Below are positions 45,827-54,323 of a stretch of DNA of 64,000 nt, piece after piece. The translations under genes and the position numbers were made by a program. Each line of letters opens with the position of its first letter. Within the stretch, counting starts at the first letter, position 1. A model generated the notes under the pieces. The model worked only from the letters and a program-made list of their open reading frames with translations. It ran no database searches and had not been told where the DNA came from. The DNA is from CBDCNH01 sp965219015 (GTDB taxonomy: Bacteria; Pseudomonadota; Alphaproteobacteria; Rhodobacterales; Rhodobacteraceae): positions 62,001 to 126,000 of the forward strand of contig CBDCNH010000017.1 of the NCBI GenBank assembly GCA_965219015.1. Reading direction: 5' to 3'.

Positions 45827-46852
45827 ATGTCCCACGCGACCCTCTACGCAGCACCGCGGGCGTCCGCGCCCGTCGCCGTGCTGCCCGGCTTCGGGCTTGC
45901 CGTGGCCATCGCGGCGGCGGCCTTCGCGCTCAGGCTCCTGCCCGGGGTCGGGGTGCTCAGCCCACTGATCCTGTCGATCCTCATCGGCATGGTGTTCCAC
46001 AACCTCATCGGCACGCCGGCGAGCGCCCGCCCCGGCGTGGCGTTCTGCCTGCGCCGCGTGCTCCGCATCGGCATCGTGCTCCTCGGGCTGCAGCTCACGC
46101 TCGCGCAGGTCTGGGCGGTCGGCGGCGCGGGCGTGCTCGTCATCGTCGCGACCGTCGCCGCCACGTTCCTCTTCACGCGCTGGCTCGGGGCGCGGCTCGG
46201 CGTCGAGGCGCGCCTCGCCGAACTGATCGCCGCCGGCACCGCGATCTGCGGCGCGTCTGCGGTGATCGCCACCAACACGGTCACGCGCGGGCGCGACGAG
46301 GACGTGGCCTACGCCGTCGCCTGCGTCACCGTGTTCGGCTCGGCGTCGATGCTGCTCTACCCGCTCCTCGGCGGGCTTTTCGCGATGGGTCCGCACGCCT
46401 TCGGGCTCTGGACCGGCGCCTCGGTCCACGAGGTCGCACAGGTCGTCGCGGCGGCCTACCAGCGCGGCACCGAGGCCGGACAGTCCGGCACCGTGGCGAA
46501 GCTCACGCGGGTGATGCTGCTCGCCCCCCTCGTGCTGACGCTCGGCGCCGTGGCGCGGCGCCGGCCGCGCGGGAGGACGGGAGCCGAGGCGGCGGTGCCG
46601 GTGCCGTGGTTCGTGCTCGGCTTCATCGGCATGGTCGGCGTCGCGAGCACCGGCTGGCTCCCCGCGGCGGCGCTGCCCCCCGTCGCGACCGGCACCACGT
46701 TTCTCCTCGCGGTTGCGCTAGCGGCGATGGGCCTCTCGACGGACATCCGCAAGCTCGCTGCCGCGGGGCTGCGCCCGGCGCTCCTCGGGGCGGGATCGTG
46801 GCTCTTCATCTCCGCGTTGAGCCTCGCGCTGGTGACGCTCGCCGGAGCATGA
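45827..46852 (+). CDS. YeiH-family (UPF0324) putative sulfate exporter
   Basis: This is an inner-membrane protein of 341 residues with about ten hydrophobic helices. The family patterns are ILIGMVFHNLIGTPASARPGVAF, GIVLLGLQLTLAQV, GTAICGASAVIATNTVTRGRDEDVAYAVA, GASVHEVAQVVAAAYQRG and LAAMGLSTDIRKLAAAGLRP. Proteins of this family next to sulfite-producing or sulfite-oxidising genes are proposed to export sulfate or sulfite. The adjacent sorAB fits that proposal. It overlaps the LysR gene by ATGA. Confidence 0.88.
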   Translation: MSHATLYAAPRASAPVAVLPGFGLAVAIAAAAFALRLLPGVGVLSPLILSILIGMVFHNLIGTPASARPGVAFCLRRVLRIGIVLLGLQLTLAQVWAVGGAGVLVIVATVAATFLFTRWLGARLGVEARLAELIAAGTAICGASAVIATNTVTRGRDEDVAYAVACVTVFGSASMLLYPLLGGLFAMGPHAFGLWTGASVHEVAQVVAAAYQRGTEAGQSGTVAKLTRVMLLAPLVLTLGAVARRRPRGRTGAEAAVPVPWFVLGFIGMVGVASTGWLPAAALPPVATGTTFLLAVALAAMGLSTDIRKLAAAGLRPALLGAGSWLFISALSLALVTLAGA

Positions 46853-47751
46853 CGCTCGAGCAGCTCCGCGTGTTCGTGGCGGTGGCCGAGCGCGAGCACG
46901 TGACGCAGGCCGCCGCCGCCCTCAACCTCACGCAAAGCGCCACCTCGGCGGCCGTGGCGGCGCTCGAGGAGCGCCACGGCGTCCGCCTCTTCGACCGCAT
47001 CGGCCGGCGCATCGTGCTCACCCCCGCGGGCCAAACCTTCCTCGCCGAGGCGCGCGCGGTTCTGGCACGCGCGGCGGCGGCCGTCCGCGTTCTCGACGAT
47101 CTCGCCGGCGTGGTGCGCGGCACCCTGCGCCTCGCCGCGAGCCAGACCGTCGGCACCTACTGGCTGCCGCCGCTCATGCACCGGTTCCGCGCCGCCCACC
47201 CCGGCGTGGCGCTTTCGCTCGCGATCGGCAACACGGCGCAGGTCGCCGCGGCGCTCCTCGACCTTTCGGCCGACCTCGGCTTCGTCGAGGGGCCGGTCGC
47301 CGACCCGGCGCTCCGGTCCACCGCCATCCCCGGCGACCGGCTGGCGCTCGTCGTGCCGCCCGGCCATCCGTTCGCCGCCGAACCCGGCTCCGTCGCGCTC
47401 GACGCGACGCCTTGGGTGCTGCGCGAGCCCGGCTCCGGCACCCGCGCGCTCTTCGAGGCGGCGCTCGCTCAGGCAGGGCTCGGCCTCGACCGGATCGACG
47501 TGGCGCTGGAGCTGCCGTCGAACGAGGCCGTGCGCGCGGCCGTGACCGCAGGCGCCGGCGCGAGCGTCCTGTCGGTGCTCGTGGTGCAGCCCGCCCTCGA
47601 TGCCGGCACGCTCGTCGAGGTGCCGTTCGATTTGCCGCAGCGCGCGTTCCATGTATTGCGCCATAAGGACCACTACCTGTCGGTGGCCGAGCGGCGGTTC
47701 CTGACCCTTCCCGGCACCCCGGAAGAGGAGACGCCCGATGTCAGCGCTTGA
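46849..47751 (+). CDS. LysR-family transcriptional regulator
   Basis: The 300 residues start MTLEQLRVFVAVAEREHVTQ with a winged helix-turn-helix in the first 60 residues (AAAALNLTQSATSAAVAALE). The co-inducer domain (about 90-295) follows the usual pattern (GTLRLAASQTVGTYWLPPLM). It resembles CysL/YeiE-type regulators that pair with yeiH, and coupling to the exporter gene supports that. Its last 14 bases overlap the start of cioA. Confidence 0.9.
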   Translation: MTLEQLRVFVAVAEREHVTQAAAALNLTQSATSAAVAALEERHGVRLFDRIGRRIVLTPAGQTFLAEARAVLARAAAAVRVLDDLAGVVRGTLRLAASQTVGTYWLPPLMHRFRAAHPGVALSLAIGNTAQVAAALLDLSADLGFVEGPVADPALRSTAIPGDRLALVVPPGHPFAAEPGSVALDATPWVLREPGSGTRALFEAALAQAGLGLDRIDVALELPSNEAVRAAVTAGAGASVLSVLVVQPALDAGTLVEVPFDLPQRAFHVLRHKDHYLSVAERRFLTLPGTPEEETPDVSA

Positions 47752-49168
47752 CCCGATCCTGCTGGCGCGGCTGCAGTTCGCCTTCACCATGTCGTTCCAC
47801 ATCATCTTCCCCGCGTTCTCGATCGGGCTCGCGAGCTACCTCGCCGTCCTCGAGGCGCGCTGGCTGATGACGGGGCGGGAGGTCTACCTCAACCTCTTCA
47901 AGTACTGGCTGAAGATCTTCGCGGTCGCGTTCGGCATGGGCGTCGTCTCGGGCATCGTGATGTCCTACCAGTTCGGCACCAACTGGTCGGTCTACGCCGA
48001 TCGCGCGGGGCCCGTGGTCGGGCCGCTCATGGCCTACGAGGTGCTGTCGGCGTTCTTCCTCGAGGCGGGCTTCCTCGGCGTGATGCTCTTCGGCATGAAG
48101 CGCGTCGGCCGCGGGCTGCACTTCACCGCCACGCTGGCGGTCGCCATCGGCACGCTGATGTCGACGTTCTGGATCCTGTCGGTCAACAGCTGGATGCAGA
48201 CGCCGCAGGGCTTCTCGATGAACGACGCGGGCCAGTTCGTGCCCGAGGACTGGTGGGCGATCGTGTTCAACCCGTCGCTGCCCTACCGCCTCGTCCACAT
48301 GGTCCTCGCGGCCTACCTCACGACCGCGCTCGTCGTCGGCGCCGTCGGCGCGTGGCACCACCTCCGCGGCCGCAAGACCGCCGAGACGCGCAAGATGTTC
48401 TCGATGGCGATGTGGATGCTGGTCCTGGTGACGCCGCTGCAGATCGCGGCCGGCGACGCGCACGGCATCAACACGCTCGAGCACCAGCCCGCCAAGGTGA
48501 TGGCGATGGAGGGGCATTTCGACAGCCACCCCGACGGCGCCCCGCTCATCCTCTTCGGCCTGCCCAACGAGGAGACCCGCCGGGTCGACTATGCGATCGA
48601 GATCCCGAAGGCTTCGTCGCTGATCCTCAAGCACGATCCGAACGCCCCGCTCGCCGGCCTCGACACCATCCCGCGCGAGAACTGGCCGCCGGTGCATGTC
48701 GTGTTCTGGTCGTTCCGGCTGATGGTGGGGCTTGGCTTCGCGATGCTGGGCCTCGGGCTCTGGAGCGCCTTCGCGCGCTGGAAGGGTCACCTGCACGACT
48801 GGCGGCCCCTGCACATGCTGGCGCTCGCGATGGGCCCCGCGGGCTTCGTCGCGGTGCTCGCGGGCTGGGTCACGACCGAGGTCGGCCGGCAGCCCTTCAC
48901 CGTCTACGGGATGCTCCGCACCGGCGACAGCGTCTCGCCGCTCGCGGCCCCCGCGGTCGGCGCGTCGCTGATGGCCTTCATCCTGGTCTACGCCATCGTG
49001 TTCGCCGCGGGCGCGTTCTACATCCTGCGGCTGATGGCGAGCCCCGCGCATCCGGGCGAGCGTGGACCCGACGAAGGCACCCCGGTGCGCGCCGCCGGGA
49101 TCACGCAAGCCCCGTCGGTCGATGCGCGGCGCAGAGGTTCGGGCACGCCGCAGGAGAGCCCTGGATGA
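47738..49168 (+). CDS. cioA: Cyanide-insensitive cytochrome bd-type ubiquinol oxidase subunit I
   Basis: This haem-bearing subunit oxidises quinol and reduces oxygen in the inner membrane. The protein has 476 residues, with haem ligand H21 in FTMSFHIIFPAFSIG, GVVSGIVMSYQFGTNWSVYA, QIAAGDAHGINTLEHQPAKVMAMEGHF and GRQPFTVYGMLRT. The Q-loop is short, the feature of the CIO/bd-II-like branch rather than Escherichia coli CydA. It starts inside the 3' end of the LysR gene and overlaps cioB by ATGA. Confidence 0.92.
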   Translation: MSALDPILLARLQFAFTMSFHIIFPAFSIGLASYLAVLEARWLMTGREVYLNLFKYWLKIFAVAFGMGVVSGIVMSYQFGTNWSVYADRAGPVVGPLMAYEVLSAFFLEAGFLGVMLFGMKRVGRGLHFTATLAVAIGTLMSTFWILSVNSWMQTPQGFSMNDAGQFVPEDWWAIVFNPSLPYRLVHMVLAAYLTTALVVGAVGAWHHLRGRKTAETRKMFSMAMWMLVLVTPLQIAAGDAHGINTLEHQPAKVMAMEGHFDSHPDGAPLILFGLPNEETRRVDYAIEIPKASSLILKHDPNAPLAGLDTIPRENWPPVHVVFWSFRLMVGLGFAMLGLGLWSAFARWKGHLHDWRPLHMLALAMGPAGFVAVLAGWVTTEVGRQPFTVYGMLRTGDSVSPLAAPAVGASLMAFILVYAIVFAAGAFYILRLMASPAHPGERGPDEGTPVRAAGITQAPSVDARRRGSGTPQESPG

Positions 49169-50176
49169 GCCTCACCTACGATCTCGCGACGCTCCTCGCC
49201 TTCATCGTCGCCTTCGCCGTCTTCGTCTACGTCATGCTCGACGGCTTCGACCTCGGCGTGGCGATGCTCTTCCCGTTCTACCCCGAGCGCCACGACCGCG
49301 ACGTGCTGATGAACTCGGTGGCGCCGGTCTGGGACGGCAACGAGACCTGGCTCATCCTCGGCGGCGGCGGGCTCTTCGCGGCCTTCCCGCTCGCCTACTC
49401 CATCGTCATGCCGGCGCTCTACGCGCCCTTCATCGCGATGCTCCTCGGCCTCGTGTTCCGCGGCGTCGCGTTCGAGTTCCGCTGGCGCACCGAGCGCGGC
49501 CGCTTCCTGTGGGACATCGCCTTTTCCGGCGGCTCGTTCGTCGCGGCCTTCGCGCAGGGCGTGGCCCTCGGCGCCATCCTGCAGGGCATCGCGGTCGAGG
49601 GCCGCGCCTATGCCGGCGGCTGGTGGGACTGGCTCACCCCCTTCACGATGCTCACGGGAGCGGCCGTCATTCGCGGGCTACGCGCTCCTCGGCTCGACCT
49701 GGCTGGTGATGAAAAGCTCAGGCCCCCTGCAGGACCGCGCCTTCGTCCTCGCCCGCATCCTGGCGCTCGCGACCGTCGGCGCCATCGCCGCCGTGAGCCT
49801 CGCCACGCCGTTCCTCGAAGGCGCGTACTGGCGCAACTGGTTCGCCTGGCCGCGGGTCGTGCTCGTGGCGCCGGTGCCGCTCGCCGTCGCCGCCTGCGCG
49901 GTGTTCCTCGTCCGCACATTGGCCCTCCGTCGCGACGGCTGGCCGTTCGTGCTGTCGCTCGCGCTCTTCGCGCTGAGCTTCGTCGGGCTCGGCGTATCGA
50001 TGTTCCCGTATGTCATCCCCGGCAGCGTCACGATCTGGCAAGCCGCCGCTCCCGACAAGAGCCTCGCGTTCATCCTCGTCGGCGTGTCGATCCTGATCCC
50101 GGTGATCCTGGCCTATTCGGCCTACGCCTACTGGATCTTCCGCGGCAAGATCGACGTCGACGCGGGCTATCACTGA
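49165..50176 (+). CDS. cioB: Cytochrome bd-type ubiquinol oxidase subunit II, broken by a one-base frameshift
   Basis: The first part begins MSLTYDLATLLAFIVAFAVF and holds YVMLDGFDLGVAMLFPF, NSVAPVWDGNETWLILGGGGLFAAFP and RGVAFEFRWR. The frame is lost near 49656-49663. The following part, FAGYALLGSTWLVMKSSGPLQ onward, continues in another frame to the stop at 50174-50176. Reading GG as G at 49662-49663 gives LTGAPSFAGYALLG, which matches the spacing expected for CydB. The repaired protein is about 336 residues. The short gene for a CydX-like peptide overlaps the stop. A sequencing error is the simplest explanation. Confidence 0.88.
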
Positions 50177-50280
50177 TGCCGCCCGTCGCGCGCCGCCTCC
50201 TGTGGTTCGTCGGCCTCTGGGCCGCGGGCGTAGTCAGCGTCGCCGCGGTCGCCTACGGCATCCGGCTGTGGATCATGTGA
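50176..50280 (+). CDS. DUF2474 small membrane protein (CydX-like) of the bd-type oxidase
   Basis: The peptide of 34 residues, MPPVARRLLWFVGLWAAGVV then SVAAVAYGIRLWIM, is one transmembrane helix with a positively charged N-terminus. The start codon overlaps the cioB stop (TGATG). DUF2474 peptides are encoded directly after cioB and are analogous to CydX/CbdX, which stabilise the bd oxidase. It is too short for ordinary gene calling thresholds. Confidence 0.8.
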   Translation: MPPVARRLLWFVGLWAAGVVSVAAVAYGIRLWIM

Positions 50281-50415
50281 GCGTGGGCAAGGACTTGCGG
50301 GGCATACCTCCAGCACCACACGAGCTTTGCCGCGCAACCCTGCCCGCCTGAACGTCACGCCTTTGAAGTAACTCTTCAGCGGCAAGCACTTGCGCCTCAT
50401 ACTTCGCGCATCGCA
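50281..50415. repeat. Intergenic region with two copies of a palindromic GCAAGNNCTTGC element
   Basis: GGCAAGGACTTGCGGGGCATAC (50286-50307) and GGCAAGCACTTGCGCCTCATAC (50381-50402) share most of 22 bases. Each contains the 12-base palindrome GCAAG-NN-CTTGC. The sequence between is less GC-rich than its surroundings. The element lies between the convergent cydB-DUF2474 and gapR genes. It may be a pair of protein-binding sites or the scar of a small element. I see no gene in it. Confidence 0.5.
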
Positions 50416-50673
50416 TCACCCCATTCCGAGCGCCGCCTTGTACATCTCCAGCACCGCCTCCTCCTCGGCGATGTCGTCGGGCTCGCGGCGGCGGAGCGCG
50501 ATCACCTTGCGGAGGATCTTGGTGTCGTAGCCACGGCCCTTCGCCTCGGCCATGACCTCCTTCTGCTGCTCGGCGACCGCCGCGCGCTCGCTCTCGAGCT
50601 GCTCCCAGCGCTCGATGAACTGGCGCAGCTCCTCCGCCGTCACCGCGTAGGTCGCGTCCGTCACCTGGTCCAT
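50416..50673 (-). CDS. gapR: Nucleoid-associated protein GapR (DUF2312)
   Basis: The 85 residues begin MDQVTDATYAVTAEELRQFI and match the DUF2312/UPF0335 family: ERWEQLESERAAVAEQQKEVMAEAKGRGYDTKILRKVIALRR and EEAVLEMY. GapR binds overtwisted AT-rich DNA ahead of replication and transcription in Caulobacter (established). It is monocistronic here. Confidence 0.93.
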   Translation of the reverse strand: MDQVTDATYAVTAEELRQFIERWEQLESERAAVAEQQKEVMAEAKGRGYDTKILRKVIALRRREPDDIAEEEAVLEMYKAALGMG

Positions 50674-50736
50674 CCCTGCCTCCTGCGGTTCCCCGGGCGG
50701 GGCGTACCGAAGCCCGGAGCCGCCCGCAAGGCAGGG

Positions 50737-51393
50737 TCAGACGATCTTCGCCACCCGCTCGAAGCCGAGCCGCGGGCCCCTCGGGCGCACCTCCGCGGGC
50801 TCGCCGTAACCGAGGTTGCAGAGCATGTCGGAGCGCCACGTCGTGCCGCTCATGAACGCGGCATCGGTGCGGTCGCGGTCGAAGCCCGACATCGGCCCGC
50901 AGTCGAGCCCGAGCGCGCGGGCGGCGAGGATGAAGTATCCCGCCTGCAGCGTGCCGTTGCGGCGCGCGCTGTCGGCGGCGCGCTCCGGCGCGTCTCGGAA
51001 CGTCCCCGAGAAGTCCTTGGCCGGAAAGAGCTCGGGCAGGAGATCGTAGAACGCCGCGTCGTGCGCGAGGATCGCCGTCACCGGCGCCCGCATCGTCTTG
51101 TCGACGTTGCCTTCGGAGAGGCAGGGCCGGAGCCGCTCCTTGGCCTCCGCGGAGCGCACGAAGACGATGCGGAGCGGCATCTGGTTGAGGCTCGTCGGCC
51201 CCCATTTCGCCAGCTCCCAGACCTCGGCGAGGAGCGCGTCCGGCACCTCGCGATCGGTGAACGCATAGTGCGTGCGGGCCTCGCGGAACATCGCGTCGAG
51301 CGTCGCGGGGTCGGCCTCGGCGAAGCGCGCGCGGGCGGCACGGACGGCTTCCCCGGCGGCGTGCGCGGCGGGGTTCGGCTGGTCTTCGGGCAT
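50737..51393 (-). CDS. Nitroreductase-family protein, malonic semialdehyde reductase (RutE-like)
   Basis: This is an FMN enzyme of 218 residues. The RutE-type blocks are ELAKWGPTSLNQMPLRIVFVRS, EGNVDKTMRAPVTAILAHD, NGTLQAGYFILAARALGLDCGPMSGFD and a C-terminal NLGYGEPAEVRPRGPRLGFE. RutE reduces malonic semialdehyde to 3-hydroxypropionate in pyrimidine breakdown. No rut operon is nearby, so the enzyme may serve another aldehyde or nitro substrate. Confidence 0.85.
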   Translation of the reverse strand: MPEDQPNPAAHAAGEAVRAARARFAEADPATLDAMFREARTHYAFTDREVPDALLAEVWELAKWGPTSLNQMPLRIVFVRSAEAKERLRPCLSEGNVDKTMRAPVTAILAHDAAFYDLLPELFPAKDFSGTFRDAPERAADSARRNGTLQAGYFILAARALGLDCGPMSGFDRDRTDAAFMSGTTWRSDMLCNLGYGEPAEVRPRGPRLGFERVAKIV

Positions 51394-51495
51394 CGTCGGT
51401 CTCCTCAGGGGGTCGGCCCAGACCTAACACCCGCCCTCGCGCTTGCCACCCCGCCTCGCGTCGGGTAGCGCGCGGGAACCACGGGGAGGCGGCGC

Positions 51496-51711
51496 ATGGA
51501 CATCCTCATCGGCATCGGCGCCGTCCTCGCGCTCGCGGGCGTGGCGGGGCTCGGCTGGTGCATCGCGCTGGCGCTCCGGGCGCGTCGGGCGGGGCTGCCG
51601 GAGCCGGAGCTCCGCGCGCGGCTGCAGCGCGTCGTGGCGGTCAACCTCGGCGCGCTCGGGCTGTCGGCGATCGGGCTGATGCTGGTCGTGGTCGGGATCG
51701 TGCTGGCGTAG
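51496..51711 (+). CDS. Small two-helix membrane protein of unknown function
   Basis: The 71 residues begin MDILIGIGAVLALAGVAGLG with a first hydrophobic helix. A short basic cytoplasmic loop (RARRAGLPEPELRARLQR) and a second helix (LGALGLSAIGLMLVVVGIVLA) follow. A GGGGAGGCGG precedes the start. The stop abuts the convergent fadJ stop. Similar small proteins occur in Rhodobacteraceae, with no known role. Confidence 0.75.
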   Translation: MDILIGIGAVLALAGVAGLGWCIALALRARRAGLPEPELRARLQRVVAVNLGALGLSAIGLMLVVVGIVLA

Positions 51712-53784
51712 TCAGCCGTCGAGGCTGGCGAAGGTCGTGCCGTTCTTGATCATCTCGGCGAGCATCGGCGCGGGGGTCCAGAACGGGTCCGTCGCGGCCC
51801 AGCGGGCGAGATCGCGGCGGAGGCCGAGGAGCCCCGCGCGGTCGGCGGCGTGCATCGGCCCGCCGCGCCGGCGCGGGAAGCCGTAGCCGAGGAGCAGCAC
51901 CGCGTCGATGTCCGAGGCCGCGCGCGCGGTGCCGTCGGCGAGGAGCCGCGCGCCCTCGTTGACGATCGCCGCGAGCGCCGCGCGGGCGATCTCCGCGGCC
52001 GTCACGCCGCGCTCCGCGACCCCGTGCAAGCTCCGCTCGGCCGCGATGGCGGCCGCCGCCTCCGGGTTCGGGACCGGGCGCGCGCCGCCGTAGTCGTAGT
52101 ACCCGCGCCCCGCTTTGCGGCCCAGCGCGCCGGCCGCGCAGAGCCGGTCGAGGATGGCGATGTCTCCGGCGGGAGGTGGCGCGGCCGCGAAGGCCCGCCT
52201 GCGCCGCGCCCAGGAGATGTCGAGCCCGGCGCGGTCGAGCGTCTCGTAGGGCCCGGCCGCGAAGCCGTAGCCGCGCATCGCCGCGTCGACCCCGGCGGGG
52301 GTCGCACCCGCGAGGAGCATCCGGTCGGTGGCGCCGCGATAGGCGGTGAGGATGCGGTTGCCGATGAAGCCCTCCGCCGCACCCGCGCGCACCGCGACCT
52401 TGCCGAGCCGCCGCGCGAGCGCAAAGCCGGTCGCGGTCACGTCGGGTCGGGTGGCGTGCCCCGGCACCACCTCGACGAGCCGCATGGCGTGGACGGGGGA
52501 GAAGAAATGCAGCCCGAGCACGCGGGTGGGGTCCGGCACGGCGGCGGCAAGGGCGTCGACGGCGAGATAGGACGTGTTGGTCGCGAGGATCGCCCCCGGT
52601 GCGGCGCGGCCCAAGCGCGCGAGGAGGTCGGCCTTGAGGCCCGCGTCCTCCGGCACCGCCTCGATCACGAGGTCGCTCGGCGCGAGATCCTCCACCGCCA
52701 GCGTCCCCGTCAGCCGTCCCCACGCCGCCTCGCGCGCCGCGGCTTCGAGTTTGCCGCGCGCGACGGCGGTCTCCTGCAGCCGGTCGATGCGGAGGAGGGC
52801 CGCTTCGAGCGTGCCCCGGTCGCGCTCAAGGAGCGTCACCGGGAGCCCCGCCGCGAGGAGCGCCGCGGCGATGCCGGCACCCATCAGCCCGCCGCCCGCG
52901 ACGCCCGCACGCGCGACCGCGCGGGCGGCAGCATCCGGCGCCCCGCGCGCGGCGCGGCGCTCGGCGAAGAAGGCGTGGCGGAGCCCTGCGGCGGCATCGG
53001 AGGCGAGGCAGTCCTCGAAGGCCATGCGCTCGAACGCGGCGTGGGCGGCATCGGGGAGGAGCAGTGCGGCCTCCACGCAGTCGATGATGCGGCCGGGCGC
53101 GGGGAGATCCGGGTCGCGCGGCAGGGTGCGGGCGGCGGCGACGGCGGCGATCCAGGCGGCGGGATCCTGCGCCGGGGCCGCAGGGGGGGCAGGGTCCACC
53201 GGGGCCGCAGGGGCGGTGTCGATCAGCTCGCGCGCGAACGTCTCCGCCGCGGCGCCGAGCGGCGCCTCCGTCACCCGGTCGAGGAGCCCCGTCACCAGCG
53301 CCTCGCCCGCGTCGAGCGGCCGGCCGCCGAGCATGAGGTCGAGCGCCACCGCCGCCCCCACGAGCCGCGGCAGCCGCCGCGTGCCCCCCGCTCCGGGCAG
53401 GAGCCCCAGCGTCACCTCCGGCAACCCCAGGCGCGCACGGGGCGAGGCGATCCGCGCCGTGGCCGCCAGCGCCAGCTCGCAGCCGCCGCCGAGCGCCGCC
53501 CCGTCGAGCGCCGCGACGACAGGGAGCCCGAGCGCCTCGATCCGGTCGCAGACGGTGGCGAGGAGCGGCGCTTGCGCCGGGCGCCCGAACTCGGCGATGT
53601 CGGCGCCCGCCGAGAACACCCGGCCCTCGGCGCCGAGCACCACCGCGCGCACCGAAGGGTCCGCCGCGGCGGCGTCGAGCGCCGCCAGCAGCCCCTGCCG
53701 CACGCCAAGCCCGAGCGCGTTGACGGGCGGCGCCGCCAGCGTCACCACCAGCACCCCGTCGCGCAGCTCGTGCGTCACCGCCAT
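51712..53784 (-). CDS. fadJ: Bifunctional enoyl-CoA hydratase / 3-hydroxyacyl-CoA dehydrogenase
   Basis: This is the multifunctional fatty-acid beta-oxidation enzyme of 690 residues. The hydratase part (about 1-190) has AEGRVFSAGADIAEFG (oxyanion hole), GGGCELALAATARI and GLPEVTLGLLPGAGGTRRLPR with its glutamates. The NAD-binding part (about 290-470) starts AGVAGGGLMGAGIAAALLAAG and includes ATNTSYLAVDALAA and VLGLHFFSPVHAM. Two C-terminal dehydrogenase domains contain NRILTAYRGATDRMLLAG and LLGYGFPRRRGGPM. The start at 53784 follows AAGGGAGG. No thiolase is adjacent, so it is a stand-alone FadJ-like protein (fadB is an equally valid label). Confidence 0.92.
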   Translation of the reverse strand: MAVTHELRDGVLVVTLAAPPVNALGLGVRQGLLAALDAAAADPSVRAVVLGAEGRVFSAGADIAEFGRPAQAPLLATVCDRIEALGLPVVAALDGAALGGGCELALAATARIASPRARLGLPEVTLGLLPGAGGTRRLPRLVGAAVALDLMLGGRPLDAGEALVTGLLDRVTEAPLGAAAETFARELIDTAPAAPVDPAPPAAPAQDPAAWIAAVAAARTLPRDPDLPAPGRIIDCVEAALLLPDAAHAAFERMAFEDCLASDAAAGLRHAFFAERRAARGAPDAAARAVARAGVAGGGLMGAGIAAALLAAGLPVTLLERDRGTLEAALLRIDRLQETAVARGKLEAAAREAAWGRLTGTLAVEDLAPSDLVIEAVPEDAGLKADLLARLGRAAPGAILATNTSYLAVDALAAAVPDPTRVLGLHFFSPVHAMRLVEVVPGHATRPDVTATGFALARRLGKVAVRAGAAEGFIGNRILTAYRGATDRMLLAGATPAGVDAAMRGYGFAAGPYETLDRAGLDISWARRRRAFAAAPPPAGDIAILDRLCAAGALGRKAGRGYYDYGGARPVPNPEAAAAIAAERSLHGVAERGVTAAEIARAALAAIVNEGARLLADGTARAASDIDAVLLLGYGFPRRRGGPMHAADRAGLLGLRRDLARWAATDPFWTPAPMLAEMIKNGTTFASLDG

Positions 53785-53898
53785 GTCGGCCTCCCTTGCC
53801 GCGGCCAGCATGGCGCGCGCACCCGAAAAGGGAACCCCCGGCCTTTCCAGCCTGCGCGCCGCCCGCTAGGCTCGGGCGATGCCGCGCATGGAGACCGC

Positions 53899-54323
53899 AT
53901 GGACATCCGCCCGCTGACCGAGAGCTACGCCGTCTCGCCGCAGATCGCGCCCGGCGACATCCCCGCGATCAAGGCCGCGGGCTATGCCACGATCATCTGC
54001 AACCGCCCCGACGCCGAGGCGCCCGCGGGCAGCGACGCCGCGGCGGTGCGCGCCGCGGCCGAGGCGGCGGGGCTCGGCTTCGCGGCGAACCCGTTCACCT
54101 CCGCCACGCTCGACGCCGCCGCGGTCGCGCGCCAGGCGGAGGCGATCGCCGCCGCCCGGGCCCGGTCCTCGCCTATTGCGCGTCGGGCAACCGCTCCTCG
54201 GTGGTCTGGGGCCTCGCCAGCGCCGGCACGATGGAGACGGACGCGATCGTCGCCGCCGCCCGCGCGCAGGGCTACGACCTCGAGCCCATGCGCCGCGCCA
54301 TCGAGGCCGCCGCGCGCGCATGA
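53899..54323 (+). CDS. DUF442/TIGR01244 phosphatase- or sulfurtransferase-like protein, one-base frameshift
   Basis: The start is MDIRPLTESYAVSPQIAPGD, a hallmark of beta-lactamase-hydrolase-associated and TIGR01244 proteins, and GYATIICNRPDAE follows. The catalytic part reads LAYCASGNRSSVVWGLA in another frame. It becomes continuous if CCC at 54155-54157 is read as CCCC, giving AIAAAPGPVLAYCASG. The repaired length is about 141 residues. The CxxGxRS loop resembles dual-specificity phosphatases. The function is unknown, with a proposed link to sulfide oxidation (Blh) in some bacteria. Confidence 0.8.

Noticed and set aside
50281..50400. Minus-strand frames downstream of gapR as a transposase fragment
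   Set aside because: The frames give short plausible-looking strings in two phases but no recognisable transposase motif or terminal inverted repeats beyond the short palindromes.
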